Notes: generated by a model from the letters alone, not told the origin. A DNA stretch of 64,000 nt from Melastoma dodecandrum (GCA_029817715.1 JARUPY010000473.1:4340001-4404000), one strand, 5' to 3'. Positions 44,614-57,483 are shown, counted from the stretch's first letter. Numbers and translations: made by a program.

Positions 44614-46608
44614 TGTTGACCTGGTTTTGATGATGAACTTAAGCGACATGGTACTGGTGGTAAGCGACATCTTACTGGTGGTCAGTAGTAATGTTTCACA
44701 AGTTATGTGGTCATTCTTAGTGATGAGCTTGAGCAATTCGTTGCTGAACCACAGCTAGTAACCGCTATATATTACTGCGTTCCAGTACACTGTTACTGTG
44801 ATATTACGCATAGAAGTTGAAAATATGGAAACATATTTTTTAATAATCACGATTTATTCTAAGATTTATTTTAATCTATCTCAGATAATTATTCTGAGTG
44901 TCTAGGTTCATTTAACGTAGCCTAATGATCTTATCATAAGCACTTAGGCAACAAATAAAATGAGATTACCTTTCCAATTGTTATTTTTGGAAACAAAATA
45001 TTTCTCTGATCTTCTACAGCAACGTCTCGCTGTAATGAGAGAAAATATCAAATTAAATATATTTAATTAAATATATTGATTAGATATGATGTTGGAGATT
45101 GGAAATAATCTATTTGATTGAGATGAGTAAAGGAAGTTACCGTTGGTGTCTTTCCTTTTATGGCACAGCAAACGTTGAGCAGACCGTTGCTGTGTCCTCG
45201 CTGCCAATTTTGGCAATAAATCTTGTTGATTGCCTAGACGATTTCCGTCCTCCTTCTTCTTTATAACCTGACCAGAGACGACAGAAAACAAGGCCTTTTT
45301 GTGCGTCTGTGTGAGCTTTGTGCATCGACAGAGAGCGGAAGGTGCTAAGTGTCTCCTGGTTCTTTCTCTTGCAAGCTGCATGTGAGAGTGTCAAGGGGCT
45401 GAGGTCAGATCCCTTGAATCGTCTGAGAGGGACTAGGTGTCCTCGGTGCCTTCAACGAGCAGCCGGCGAATCGTCTGAGGGAAGCTAAGTGAATACCTGC
45501 TCTGAATTCAGTAACCGGTTGCTGACCCATCGGCAAGAAGCCGTTCTTGTCGTGTCTTTTCGCAGGGAAGTCTCGAGCCTACGGAGTTTGAGCAGTTAGA
45601 CACGCACTTGCGGGTGCGCGCCAGAAGTCTCGTGCCTGCAGGGTAGAGCAGGAGTTGGGAACGCCGCCGGAGTGGAAATAGTTCCTCCCGAGCACAGGGG
45701 TGCTGTGCAGAAGTCTTGAACACCTGATACAGAGGGTTAGTAAAGCAGGTTGCGTGGAAGCCAACGGATCGGAAAATTCCACCCTAGGCACTGGGTGTGC
45801 AGTGCAGTGAGTCACGGCTGTGGTAACCGTGCACGTCCGAACTGAGCGTAGGACGGATACCTTCTATGTGGCTTTGTGGTTTTCTTTGTGATCTTTGTGG
45901 TTCCTATCTTCGTGATCTTTGTGGTTCAACTTTGTGGTTGTCTCTTAAGCAAGTGCAGGCTTATCTTAAGGAGAGACAAGATCTGTGTGGAAATCCTCTG
46001 CTGAACGATAAAGTGCTGAAGCAATCATTCGCTGTGAAGCAGAAACGAGCTGCTCTCTGAGAATACATTCTTCACCGTAAGGAATTATCTGTGAGGATTT
46101 ATACTCTAACATAACGTTGTCTGTGTTCTTTGATAAGTCAGGTTTATATTAAGCGATAAGGAGCTGTGTGGAATCCATTGAGCTACCAACTACTGAGGAT
46201 AAGCATCATTCTGCTGGAAACGAGAAGACGTCCACTGTGTGAGGAGCTGACCGTTGCCAGGAGTGATCATCTATTGTACGGGATTCTAAATCTCACTTTG
46301 TGAGAGGAACATACGCCTAGTGCAAGGGCTTTTTGCACCCATTATTTTATATAGTGGAATCACCTTGTTGGAGGAAAGTGGACGTAGGTCAATTAAGGCC
46401 GAACCACTATAAATCACTGTGTCCATTATGATCGCGCAACACTCGTACAAAAACCTACTCGACAAAATCGTAACAGTTACAGTAAGGTATTTCTCATTCT
46501 GAGAAACGCTCTGCTGTGATACAGTACGTTTCCGCTTACACCGAGAAAGGGCGAAAAAGTGATAAACACTAATTCACCCCCCTCTTAGTGTACATAAACG
46601 ATCCAACA
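44614..46608 (+). mobile_element. Copia-type solo LTR (1,995 bp) inside element C
   Basis: It begins tgttgacctgg and ends gatccaaca, with a perfect 5-bp duplication gaacc on both sides (44609-44613 and 46609-46613). After it, the host element sequence resumes without gap. The C-rich stretch attcacccccctcttag close to the 3' end is typical of SIRE/Maximus-type Copia LTRs. There is no internal region, so this is a solo LTR left by recombination between two LTRs. Confidence 0.88.
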
Positions 46609-49444
46609 GAACCTATGGACCTCATCTGGAGCTGTTGGACTACAGAAATTTCACCGTCCAAGCGAATTCTCCACCTTCCAGATGGCATGCCAGCTGAAAT
46701 GCTCCGTTAGAGATTGATAAAGGTTTCACTGGTGACATTTGATGATCCACTTTGAGGATGCTTTTCTCCTTGATTTGCTTGAGAGATGTTTTTACTGGTG
46801 ATTGCCAATGATCCGCTTTGGAGATGTTTTGCTTCCTCATATGTAGAAAACACTTGCTCTTGCGACTGTCTATATCGGCCATGGTACTTTATTTTTGTTA
46901 TTTTGATTCTGCGCTTTGCTTTTTTAAAAACTTTGGTCTTTGCGCTGACTCTGCTTTTTCTTTACTAAACTATAAGGATTTGCCCCATTATCTTTCTCTC
47001 ATTGATTTCGTGGGAGATGCTTTGGACTCCCTATGAAATTGTTTGAAGATGCTCTGTCCTTGGCGACTCGACTGGAGTGCATGTCCATTGATGGTGCCTC
47101 TTTGCTTGAACCTTGAGGCAGTGTCACCTCTGTGGTCCGCTGTTCCCAATTTCTGACTACATGATCTCTATTTACCTCACTGTGAGGCGGTCCTTAGACT
47201 CAGAGGGAGTAGTGTGTATAGAAACTTCGACTTTGGCTCGGAAGGGCTAGCAATGGTTAATGTTTTGTGTTTAGGGTAGAGAATGAATGCTCGATCTCAT
47301 CCCAGTCTGAGCATCGTTTGTCAAAGGATTCTTTGTCCGTCCGGACGCTTGTTTGTATGAATCCTCTCGGTGTTTACACTTGTCTCTCTAGGGTGGGTGT
47401 TTGGGAGTAGGTTTGCCTTCTCCAATCCTCGCCCAAAAGTATTTTTATAATGCGGTGAATGATCATGCAAATGCTTAGGAAATGCATACCTTTGGGTATA
47501 CAAACCTCTTTGGAGTTTGAACATGTTCAAGTTTTGTAGGGAAGGTGCATGTATTCTTATGCCCTCGTTAGCTTCTTCGAGGTTAGGGTCGAAAACGGCT
47601 TCCACCCGACCACCCTCGCCGTTGCCTTGGACTTTATACCATACTGTGGGGATGTTCATGTGCCTACACAGTTGACAACGAACGGAGACGAAGTTAGCTC
47701 ATGTACTTCAACTCTCGCTTGGGGAGATTATAATAAAGTTGAGTATCCGCTGGGGAGATGAGATGGATATGTCCATCCTGATGGTTATTCTAGAAGAATA
47801 TGCTTGTATGTGGTGTAATAGACTCCAATGTGGGGAAATGGAAGCATGGCTCCAGCTGGGGAAATGGGGGTGTGACTCCATCTGGGGAATAATAAGAGAT
47901 TTTGCTAGAGAGCAGTGTAGATGATACTCTCTTTTGGTATGGTCATCTTTGGTGACGACAAAGGCAATTTCGAAGCTTTGGTTCGAAATCTTCCACCCGA
48001 CCGCCCGCGCCTTTGTTCGTAATACAGGATGTTCATGTACCTACACTTGCCAAAGGGTGGACACACAAGTGAACTCTTGTAACTTGTTTCATAGAGAAAA
48101 TGCTAGAATTGAATTAATGCAATCATCCTTGGTGATAAACAAAGGCAATCTCGAATTTTGATTCGAAATTTCCACCCAACCGCCCGCGCCTTTATTCATA
48201 ATGCGAGGATGTTCATGTACATGCACTCGCCAAAGGGCGGACAACAAGTGAGCTCATGTAACTTGTTTCTTTTAAAGTAAGAATGAAGTTTGCTCATGTA
48301 ACTTCATTTATATGAAAAGCGAAGTAGAGCTTTGATACTTCCCTTATTGTGTTTCGTCATTGCGTCTTTGTCCGTAGGAATCAAAGGATTGACGAAATCG
48401 TTACTCTTGCCTGATATCTGTTGTATAAAAATTGTCATGTACCTATCAAACAGATGGCGAGATACAAGTAAGTTCATGTGACTTGTTTCTGTTAGAGTAA
48501 GAATAAAGTTTGCTCATGTAACTTCATTTGTAAGAAAAGTGAAGTAGAGTTATCGTACTTCCCATTTGTATGGTTTCGTCTTTGCGTCTTCGTCCAATGG
48601 AATCGAAGGTTTGACGAAGTGGCTACTCTGGTTTTGTATCCGTTATATAAGGTTGCTCATGTACCTATCAAACAGATGACAAGAAAACAAGTGTCTTCGT
48701 GCAACTTGATTCTTTTAGAGTAGAAATGAAATTTGCTCATGTAATTTCATTTATAAGAAATGTGAAGTAGTGTAGGATTTTGGTACTTCCCTTTTGTAAG
48801 GTTTCGTCATTGCGTCTTCGTCCGATGGAATCGAAGGTTTGACGAAGTGGCCACTCTGATTTTGTATCTGTTGTATATGGTTGTTCATGTACCTATCAAA
48901 CAGATGACAAGAAAACAAGTGTCTTTGTGCAACTTGATTCTTTTAGAGCGATGAAATTTGCTCATGTAATTTCATTTATAAGAAAGGTGAAGTGGAGCTT
49001 TGATACTTCCATTTGTATAATTTCGTCAGTGCATCTTCGTCCGTAGAAATCGAAGGATTTAACGAAATTGCAACAAGACTTTGACTGGAAGTTTTGCCAC
49101 CCTGCCACCCTCGCCTTTGTCATAGGAGTTGTGTACCATTCGTGTGAGGAGCTCTTGTACCTGCCCACGAGACAAAGGACGTAAATGAAATCGGCTCATG
49201 TAATTTCATTTAGCTTGATGAAGAGAGTAATAATTGTGTCATACTCCCTTTTCATGTTTATTGTCAGTGTTCTTTGCCCTAGTTGACTCCCTGAGGATAC
49301 AAAAGAAGTTTGCTAACGAAGATTGTTCTGAAGCTCCGGTTCAAAATTCGTTGATTGTCTTGATTGTCTTTCTAGGACACTCATGTACTCCTTTCATGTG
49401 ATTCGTTGGTTTGTCAACGGAGAATTAACTAAGATTGCTCAGGA

Positions 49445-49582
49445 CCGCTCGGAGATATGTCCATGATCACTTGGAGATTTGCCCCAGGATCGGTCGGGGA
49501 TTTGCCCTACGACTGCTTGGAGATTTGCCCCAGGATCGGTTGGGGATTTGCCCCAGGATCGCTCGGAATTTGCCCCGGATTG
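49445..49582. repeat. 23-bp minisatellite in element C
   Basis: About six units of 23 bp built on gatttgccccaggatcggtcgg, with point differences between units. It is internal to the 3' untranslated part of element C and non-coding. Confidence 0.75.
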
Positions 49583-49984
49583 TTCTCGTGTTGTCGTCGT
49601 TGTTGTTTTGCTAACGAAGGCTGTTTCGAAACTTTGGCTCGAAAACTTTTCCACCCTACCACCCTCGCCTTCGTCGTCTGCCTAGGATGTTCACGTACCT
49701 ATGAGACAAGCCGAAGGGCAAAACAAGTAAGCTCATGTAACCTATTCTGCAGAGAAAGTATTAGTTGAGGAACGAATATTCCCTTTCATGTAGATCGTCG
49801 TTTTGTTGACAACGAAGGATATTTTGAAGCTTTGGCTCAAAACTGTTTCAAGGCTTTGGCTCGAAACTTTACCACCCTGCCACCCACGCCTTCGTCAACA
49901 TGCGACAAGGGCTAAAATAAGTGAGCTCGTGTAACTTATTTTTCAAGGAAGTATTGATCAAGGAATAGATACTCCCTTTCATGT

Positions 49985-50560
49985 GTTGTAATATCGAAGA
50001 ATACCTGCGATGAGTGCTTGTGACAGTTCTCTCCGTTAAGATGATTGATCTTCGGTTGAATGTCGTGAATGTGCAAAGTTGATAGAGCCATGCGGTGGGC
50101 TTGGGTGGGGATTGGCCACTCATGTAGTGGGCCGAGGTGCTTGTTTTTCGTCAATGAGTGATGCGGTGACTGACCTTCTCCTCTTTTCTTTGGTGAGAGT
50201 CGGTGGTTGACTACTGTCGGGATGACCGCTTGGGTGCCGTAGGGAATTCAAAGGGAATTGCCCCAGTCAAAGTATGCGTCGTCGTTTGGTAGACATCATG
50301 TTCTTTGGTATTGGTAAGCTATTGTGTGAGCCCCAAACGAGTCATCTTGTACCTGCGAGGTAAAATGGATGCCTTGGTGTTAGCAGTTTAAATATTGGTA
50401 AGTTCATCATGTATGTTTTGAACTGTTAGAAGGCGAATAGAGCGAATGGGGGCTTCTAATGCCAGTTGCGCTATGTGTTCGCCGTCGCTTGAAGAATCTG
50501 GTCCATGTTTTTGTCGTTGGGATGCTGTGGATCCGGCATTCGTCAAGTTCTTGTTGTCGG
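49985..50560 (-). pseudogene. Decayed integrase tail of element C
   Basis: The block aligns in order with 11600 to about 12200 of element A: the tgtaatatcg start, the tctcatcaatga-like and gagagtcggt segments, a match to the gaccgcttgggtgcc segment, gccccagt and the gccagtcgcg segment. Frames are broken throughout. It is the only polymerase-derived sequence in C, so C has lost about nine tenths of its coding region. Confidence 0.75.
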
Positions 50561-51879
50561 AGAAACGATGAGGTTGAATGAAGTGTTCGTATTTGGGGGT
50601 TGATTGCTCGCAGCTGTCCTGATCTCGCGATGCCGTTGTGAATGATGGGGTTTGCCCCTTGTGCTGGATTATGCCGTTGAGTTGTAAGCTGGGGAATTGC
50701 CCGTGTTTGGAATGATGTTTCTGTTGGTGCCAAAGTTGTGGCGATTGATAATTAGGGGCGTGATGTTCCCAACGTGTCTGATCTGAGCATGTCTGTGGAT
50801 ATGGGCTCGCCATTAGCTCCGATGTTGACTGATGTTGGCTGGTGAGATGTAACCTCCTTGGGGTATTCACGTTGTTGTAGATTCGACTTTGAACTTTTGT
50901 AGCCGTTGGGTGATCTTTGGTGTTCGTGTTTGGCTTTGTACTTTGGTAGCTGTTGATAACACTTTGGGCTCTTGTCGTTGGATACACAGCTTTGGACCTT
51001 AGTAGCCGTAATAGAAACTTTGGTCTTTAGGTGTTAGATGTTCGACTTAGGGCCTTGGTAATCGTCGATGAATCCTTGGCATTCCTGTGCTTGTAGATTT
51101 GTAATGTTACGCCTTATCCCACTCCCGTTCGAGGAGTCATGTTGGAGAATTAAACCTCGAAATGAAAGTAAAGAGAATGTTTGGATTAGTATCATGCAAC
51201 AGTGTAATTGATGCATGATAAATTTGTGATGATATTTAATCGCACTCGTATATAAAGAAAAGTATGCATTCTTGTGCTTGTACTTAATCGCACTCGTAAT
51301 GATGCAATGGAGCAGTTACTGTGAATGACATGATAATGTAACTACTGCAATCAAACAGATACTCATGTGATCATGCGAATGGATTAATGCAGTAAGCAGT
51401 AAAAATAGGTAAGGATAGGAGAAATAAAAGTTCTTGAAGCCCAGTGTAAAAAGTACCCAACTGCAAAACGAGCAACCTTAGTTTACAGTTTATTGCAGAC
51501 AAGCATACCTAGTAGCTGTCCCTACACATGTAGCAGTCATTCAGTAACATAAAAATGCACGCGCGGCGTCTGATACCTGTAGTGAGCAATCAATGCTAGA
51601 CTCGGATGAAGGCTTCTAAACCACCTTCGGACTAAGGGAGGCGGGGCCCCGGCCAAAAACCATACCGCAAAGAGCAGCAGGCTGGGCCTCTCGGTGACCC
51701 CCTAAAAATCCTAGCCCCGGGTTTGGGCACTCCTAGACATGCCTAGTAAGCGGTAAACAGACACAACCATGAGGGCAGACAAAGGGCACCGAGCCAAGCA
51801 ATGACATGCGCAAATAAGAACTCATCTCCGCATGTGGATTAAAAATGTAAGAGCGTTCGAAAGGAATCCACATGCAGAG
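50561..51879 (-). other. Element C 5' internal region and leader, non-coding
   Basis: No intact frame. The part from about 51510 matches the leader of element A closely, including the palindrome cggggccccg at 51642-51651, 228 nt from the primer binding site. The part from 50561 to 51500 has short degenerate repeats of a ctttggtagccgttg type and nothing else I can identify. Confidence 0.65.
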
Positions 51880-51897
51880 TCCCCAGCGGAGTCGCCA
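51880..51897 (-). other. Element C primer binding site
   Basis: The same 18-mer TGGCGACTCCGCTGGGGA on the minus strand, 7 nt from the 5' LTR, as in element A. Confidence 0.88.
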
Positions 51898-51904
51898 TCC
51901 GGGA

Positions 51905-54900
51905 TGTACGCGCGCCTTCCGGCCTAGCACGCGCGTGGTGGTTCGAACGACCCGAGGATCCGGGCCCGCTCCCCAAGGCCCAACCGGTCGACGTCATAAC
52001 TCGAGCGTCGGACGCTGCGGAAGGGAATTGGGTGATCTCTCCCTGGGTTCCAAACTGGGCCTGCTCGGGCCCTCGCCGACCGTCTCTGTTTTCCTAAGAG
52101 GCGGCGGGCAAAAGGCGGAGCATGATCCGAAAAAGGAACTTTCGGGAAAAATCTTGAGCGGCTCGTGTCGCCATCACACATCCAAAATGGCTTCGTAAAA
52201 AAAAGTAGTATCGTTTAACCTAGGTAAACTATACGGAGTCGCCACCGACTTAGTTTTGAAAAGTGGTTTAAGTCGGAAAACTAGAGTAGGATTCGAGGAT
52301 TCCTATTTACTAACTCTTACATTCTAACATGCGAAAAAGGAAGTGGCGTTTGCTCCAAAAGATTTGCTTTTGTTTAACGGGTGTTGGACCCGATCCGGGC
52401 ATGACTCCGGACTCATGTCAATGTTTTATGTGCGTTGGACCCAATTCGGGCTTTTGGGCCCGAACTCGTATTTGTTGATAGCAAACAACATGCGACAATA
52501 AACCTATGAGTCTAAGGCATGCGGCCAAGCATAAACAATTATTTAGATCATAGGGGACGGGGAAGGATGGTGACCGTGGGCCTATGCACTTGGGCCCATG
52601 GCCCGTTACATGTGGAAATAATGAAAAACAGGAGGCCCGCACCTTCTTCATGTACCTGAGGCCCACCGGGATGGCTTTACATCGGTCAGGCTCGTCAGTT
52701 GAGGCAGCTTTCGAGATGTGCTTCCACCATGGGTTTCCTCGCGCGCCTCCAGTTTTGGAAATTCGTTTTGTCGAACTCCCGTGAAGCTCGATTGATTTTC
52801 ATGCAAATCAAACCAGAAAGCGGTGGTAAGAAAATTCTAATTGAATATTTGAAACAATTAAAATTAACTATTGTAAGTCGGAGTGAGACTTACGGGGCGT
52901 TGCGTGGCCCGTTGATGTCAATCTTCTGTGATGTCGAAAGATAACAGGGGGTTGTGTGGTCCGTTGATATTGATCTTTAGTGACGTCAAAAAATGACGTC
53001 AAGACAAAGGAGAGGAGAGCGATGTACAAGGCCTTATTAGTATCGATTAAATTTGAACGAAATTCAATCGAATTGGATAAGTATGGTATGACTTACCGGT
53101 TGAGGGTGAGGAATCGAGTAAACTTATGATCTTTCGAGAAAACCCCAAATAAATAGCTAGAGAGGTTCCATGTCCGGTCCGTTGATTCATACATGTTATG
53201 AATCCTACGAGAGTGAAGGAATATCGAAAGTAGAATGTTCGAAACATATGACCAAAGAGACAAACATAAGTAGTTACGTCGTCGAAAGAATAAGAAGCTA
53301 ACCATTCATATAAGTAAAGAGATTAATGACAACCACGTTTGTCAAATTTGACAAAAAAATCTAAAGGTGGGATCCTATTCAACGAGGCAAAGAAAAGTTT
53401 GGCTAATCTTCGAACGTTTACACGAACTGTGACGAATGGACGATGGTTAAAAAAAAATTCATAACTTGCCGTAAACTTCTCCAAAATTTGTGAACTTTTA
53501 CCAGAAACTAAAAAAATTAAATATAATCCATCATATCAAAATTTAGGAAAAAATAACATGTGCTGTGCTGCCAGTAAAGCAAAGAGTGGGGCTGTTCAAA
53601 CTGGACATGTTCCAGTTGTAAAGGATTAAATTTTATAACTTTATATTCCAATTTTGTTCATTCTGATTTTATATGAGCAAGTTATGCCTTCCGGTGCATA
53701 GACTACTCATCCTACCGCTGGAAGGCAAGAGTCAAGGGAGGGCTTTGTCTTCTCTAAATTTTTAGACCAATTAGATAGAACCGAATGTAAAAACTCAAAA
53801 GATAAAAGTTGTAGAAAACTAAAATATGGTTCTGAAAACACTAATTTCATAAAATTCCAATGTGTGTTTTGAAAAATAAATAATTTTCTTTCAGTAGTAT
53901 TTGTCTAATGCAAGGTGAAATGACGTTTTTGTGTCCGCTGTAATCCGCTAATGATTTGACCAGATTTTGTTGCTTTAATGAAAATTTTCAAAACATGAAA
54001 GATTTAGACAAATAAAATAGGTATCTAATGCAACAAATTTCAGGTGAAATGGAGACTTGGTGTTAAAGTTGTATCCAGAAAACCGAATCAGCCTTCCTGC
54101 TCGTGTGCAGACCGAGGCTAACTCACAGTCCAATTTTCCATGGACGAAACCCAACCGAAGAGACCTCGAATGAAAAAGTTCAAAACATGAAAGTTTTAGA
54201 TAACTTAAGTGAGAAGAGTTATGCATAAAATATGATGCAATGACAGCAGCGACGGGCTTCGCAAACTTCAGCATGCGTCCATCTAAAGAATCGGCCATAA
54301 CTCAGGCTACACATGCTCGATTTAGATGCATAAGTTATCCACACGACCAGGAGAGAGAGAGGAAGATGATAGACCTGATTAAGCTTGATTCCGTTGCTGG
54401 ATGGCAGAGCAGCGCCTGCAGAAGTGAACTGCGACATCATGCTTCGCGATTTCCAGCCTCCAACCATCCCAAACTCGCGAATAACAGTGTGTTCATGAAA
54501 TTAACACCAAAACATGAGTAGGCAGAATACGGTTAGTATAACGGATGTCATGGGTGTTCATTTATTACGTTGCACAAGTGAGACTGAAAACTCACCGAGA
54601 GGTTGCCTCGCCCCAGGATTGCCCTGGGAGAAAGAAGGACGTCGGGAGTCCGTTAGGGGCTTCCTTTGAGCCAGTTCTTGTCCATACTTGGATCGTGGCT
54701 TTGACAGGAGGATGCCTGGAGAGGAGAGTATTGGCTGGAATAAGACGGTTGACGTTGGAAGGCCTTGGCTCGTCAGCAATGGAGGGGGAAAGTCCTTGGC
54801 TCCGATTTGTGTACGTCGGGGAAGAGTTGGCCTCCGGTTGCATGTGATGGAGGAGGAGTTGGCCTCCGATTCTCGGAGGGGTGGAGCGTATGAGGGTCAG

Positions 54901-55288
54901 GGACGTCTCTCTGATTAGAGATTGTCCTATGCGGATGGGAAGGCTTTGGCTCTTAGGATTTCAGAGATTATCTGATGGGGAATCTCTGATTTTTTTTACG
55001 TCTATGTGTCTGATTGTCTGAAAAAGAAGGGGAGGATTTGTCTCTGAGGAAGGAGAGGATTTCAGAGATCTGATTGATTTTTTTTAACATGTGATTATTG
55101 TCTAATTGGAGATTGTATGAAGGGTCAAAAAATGTCTAGGTTCCTACTCTACTTGAAGGGATACGATCGTTTCTTTCCCCAAACATCCACATTTGATTTC
55201 CTTCCTTCTTTTTAATTTTGATGAACTAATTTTTTTAATTTTTTTCAAATTACCCGATTTATTATTTTTTCCAATTTGGGGTATTACA
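51905..55288 (-). repeat. Element C 5' LTR (right), 3,384 bp, uninterrupted
   Basis: It begins tgtacgcgcg and ends ggtattaca. It preserves empty versions of the insertion sites of element A (near 52920, ttgatgtcaatcttctgtgatg) and element B (near 54430, gaagtgaactgcgacatc). It has two deletions relative to the left LTR, and many substitutions, so C is clearly older than A and B. The PBS-like 11-mer is at 52234-52244. Confidence 0.95.
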
Positions 55289-55316
55289 GCGAACATGGCA
55301 AATAAGGGTACGTTTT

Positions 55317-56250
55317 CAATTTCCTGAGTCATTCCTGTGGTAGAAAAATGGTCAATGGAATAACAAAAAAAAAATGAGGCAAATCTCCATGATTTAGAAA
55401 AAAAAAACAAAGTTAGCACAAAGATCAAAGTTTTGAAAGACAAAATTGAAGGATCCAAAGTAAAGCATCGGGGCCGATATGAAAGGCCGTAAAAGCAAAT
55501 GTGTTATTTCTCTAGCAAATCGAGAGAAAATATTTTCCAAAGCAGATCAACAACCATCACGAAAGAACAGTCACTAATAGTAACAGAATGCCTCGACTAG
55601 CCGGCTGTCGAAATGATGGAGAATTCGCTTAAACGATGGACAAATAGCTTCTAATGAGGTCCTTTGACTCGCTTATCCAAACAACAAATTTAGAACCTCG
55701 ATCAAAGTCCCTATGCCAAAACAACATTACAACCATATAAATACTCCTTCGAAACGAAAGTGCTCACTGAAAGAAATCAAGAAGTCCTTCAATCTCGCTT
55801 AGAAGAAATTTTAATAAGTTTCATGGTATGCAACATAATCATACGTGTTCGATTACTCTCCGTATTTCACGAGATTTCACCGATTATTAACAATTTTCTT
55901 GATGAAATCTCAAGGTACAAATCTATTGAAAATATTCCGAATTTACACTTTAGGATAGCTATGATGTCCTTGTGAGAACCTTCATGAATCTCCGACACGA
56001 TGCAACATGCTTCATCCTTGTCAAAACATGTCCACAACACTTGTTAATTTGTTTTCCCATACAACACACCAACCCTCTAGCACTACTCCAACTCCCGCCC
56101 CTTAGAAGAACCATCAAACCATGCTCGACACCCCTTATCATTTGTCTCCTCCACTAAACTATCAGGATAATCAATTATGAAATCTGCGAGAGCCTTGACC
56201 TTCGATGACTTTGTAGGTATCAAAATTGGTTGTTGGCCCAGAAAAGGTAT
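55317..56250. mobile_element. Decayed retrotransposon fragments in right arm
   Basis: This is the mirror copy of the 3' UTR relic and the RNase H fragment described at 2661-3608. It has no coding capacity. Confidence 0.6.
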
Positions 56251-56848
56251 TTGACGGGTTTGGTTTTCCGAAAGTGGAAAATTTTACTTTTATTGATATT
56301 ATAAATATAATTAATTTTAGTTAATTTTCGATTTTCCAGTATTTTTAGCATTTCATTTCTTAGTCATGATTAGTAATCCTTTATAAATAATTAAAATTAA
56401 TTTTAATGTTCATTAAACATGACTAACTATGTTTTATAAATTTATTTTAGTTACAATCACAGCATCACGAAATAAGATCAATGTCGTTTAACAAAATCGA
56501 TTCCATCTCTCTTCTTCATCACGGGAGACATCTTGTATTTTTGTACGAAAACATTTATAGTCCTCAAATAAAGTAGACGACAAATATTTTTGTTAATATC
56601 ATTGTAAACAATAACATAATGTGGCGACAGAAAATCTCCGGCATCTTCGAATTATTACAATAATGTTTTTTATCACAAAATAGTTACGACTATATAATAA
56701 ATATATTGTTGCGTGCATTTAAAGACTCCCAAGAAAAAACTATAAAATCCCATTACATTCCATTTTCATCGATCGCATCAAAATGGTTGTCCAAGAAACC
56801 AGACAAGATTCGCAATCAGAAAAAGGCACCGGGGGTTCTTCGCGTCGA

Positions 56849-56951
56849 TGCATGCAGAGAGACACCGCTTCCAACATGACAAAAAACAAATTCCGACATC
56901 AACACCTTCCACGTACTTCCCATGCAAACCTCCGACTTACCCCTATAAATA
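56849..56951 (+). promoter_or_regulatory. Seed-type promoter of albumin copy 2
   Basis: The RY palindrome tgcatgca is at 56849-56856 and the TATA box tataaata at 56944-56951, 87 nt apart as in the other copies. The promoter looks undamaged although the reading frame is broken. Confidence 0.72.
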
Positions 56952-57024
56952 ACCCCCAACTCCACACTTCGAAGACCTCATCATTCAAACTCACATCCCC
57001 ACAACCAAATATCAAGACCACCCA

Positions 57025-57483
57025 ATGGCCAAGCCTGCAACCCTCGCTGCCCTCCTTGCCGGCCTGATGCTGGTCTCCCTCGCGGCTTCCTCCGCTGTGA
57101 CCAAGGTCGAGGTCGACCTCGGTGAAGACGAGAACTTCTCCCGCAGATTCCGGGGAGGAGGCTGCCGGGAGCAGCTCGAGATGGTCGACGAGCTCCGCAG
57201 CTGCGAGGACTTCCTCAGGCAGCAGGCCCGGCAGGGAGGCCGACGCTTCGGCGGCGGCAGGTTCGGGTCGAGGAGGCTGCAGGACTGCTGCGAGGAGCTG
57301 AGGCAGGTGGACGACCACTGCAGGTGCCAGGGTTGAGGGAGATCGTGAGGGATCAGCAGCAGATGAGAGGGTTTGGTGGGGAGAGGGAGCAGCTCGAGAG
57401 GATTGCGGAGGACCTGCCGCAGATGTGCGGGGTTGGGCCCGGGAGGTGCGACATTCGCAGGGGCGGGTACGGACGATGGGAGT
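57025..57483 (+). pseudogene. 2S albumin copy 2, truncated by a one-base deletion
   Basis: The frame starts at ATG 57025 and is identical to copy 1 through residue 103. One G is missing from the run at about 57329-57333 (cagggttg where the other copies have caggggttg), so a TGA follows directly and the product is 103 residues. Signal peptide, small chain and six cysteines (through C101) remain, while the C-terminal half with C135 and C142 is lost. The downstream sequence is otherwise intact to 57483 in another frame. The poly(A) signal is at 57517-57522. A misfolded or absent protein is expected. The change lies in a homopolymer, so a sequencing or assembly error must be excluded. Confidence 0.85.

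Larger units (their letters stand above)
44189..49984 (-). other. Element C 3' untranslated region (with solo LTR inserted)
   Basis: This is homologous in blocks to 9166-11599 of element A, interrupted by a Copia solo LTR. No coding capacity. Between about 47935 and 49260 a unit of about 221-230 bp is repeated at least four times (start motifs gtaagaatgaagtttgctcatg near 48277, 48499, 48720 and 48950), more copies than in A. Confidence 0.75.
4231..55288 (-). mobile_element. Element C: non-autonomous Ogre-like LTR retrotransposon hosting two later insertions
   Basis: Both ends are defined. The LTR begins tgtacgcgcg at 4231 and 51905 and ends ggtattaca at 44188 and 55288, with a 5-bp target duplication gcgaa at 4226-4230 and 55289-55293. 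The primer binding site lies at 51880-51897, so the element reads on the minus strand. The left LTR is split into three pieces by elements A and B. Without its insertions, including the solo LTR, C is about 12.8 kb. It has no intact gene: only a decayed integrase tail remains near 49985-50560. Its leader and 3' UTR are clearly homologous to those of element A, so A-type elements are the likely source of its proteins. Confidence 0.9.

Noticed and set aside
44614..46608. A complete Copia element
   Set aside because: The target duplication closes directly around a single LTR and no gag-pol is inside.
50388..50987. A 199-codon minus-strand frame in element C
   Set aside because: It overlaps the decayed integrase tail in a different frame and has a low-complexity Ser/Gln/His-rich composition with no motif.
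4231..55288. Tandem rather than nested retrotransposons
   Set aside because: The uninterrupted right LTR of C shows both insertion sites empty, and the three left pieces join exactly across A and B.
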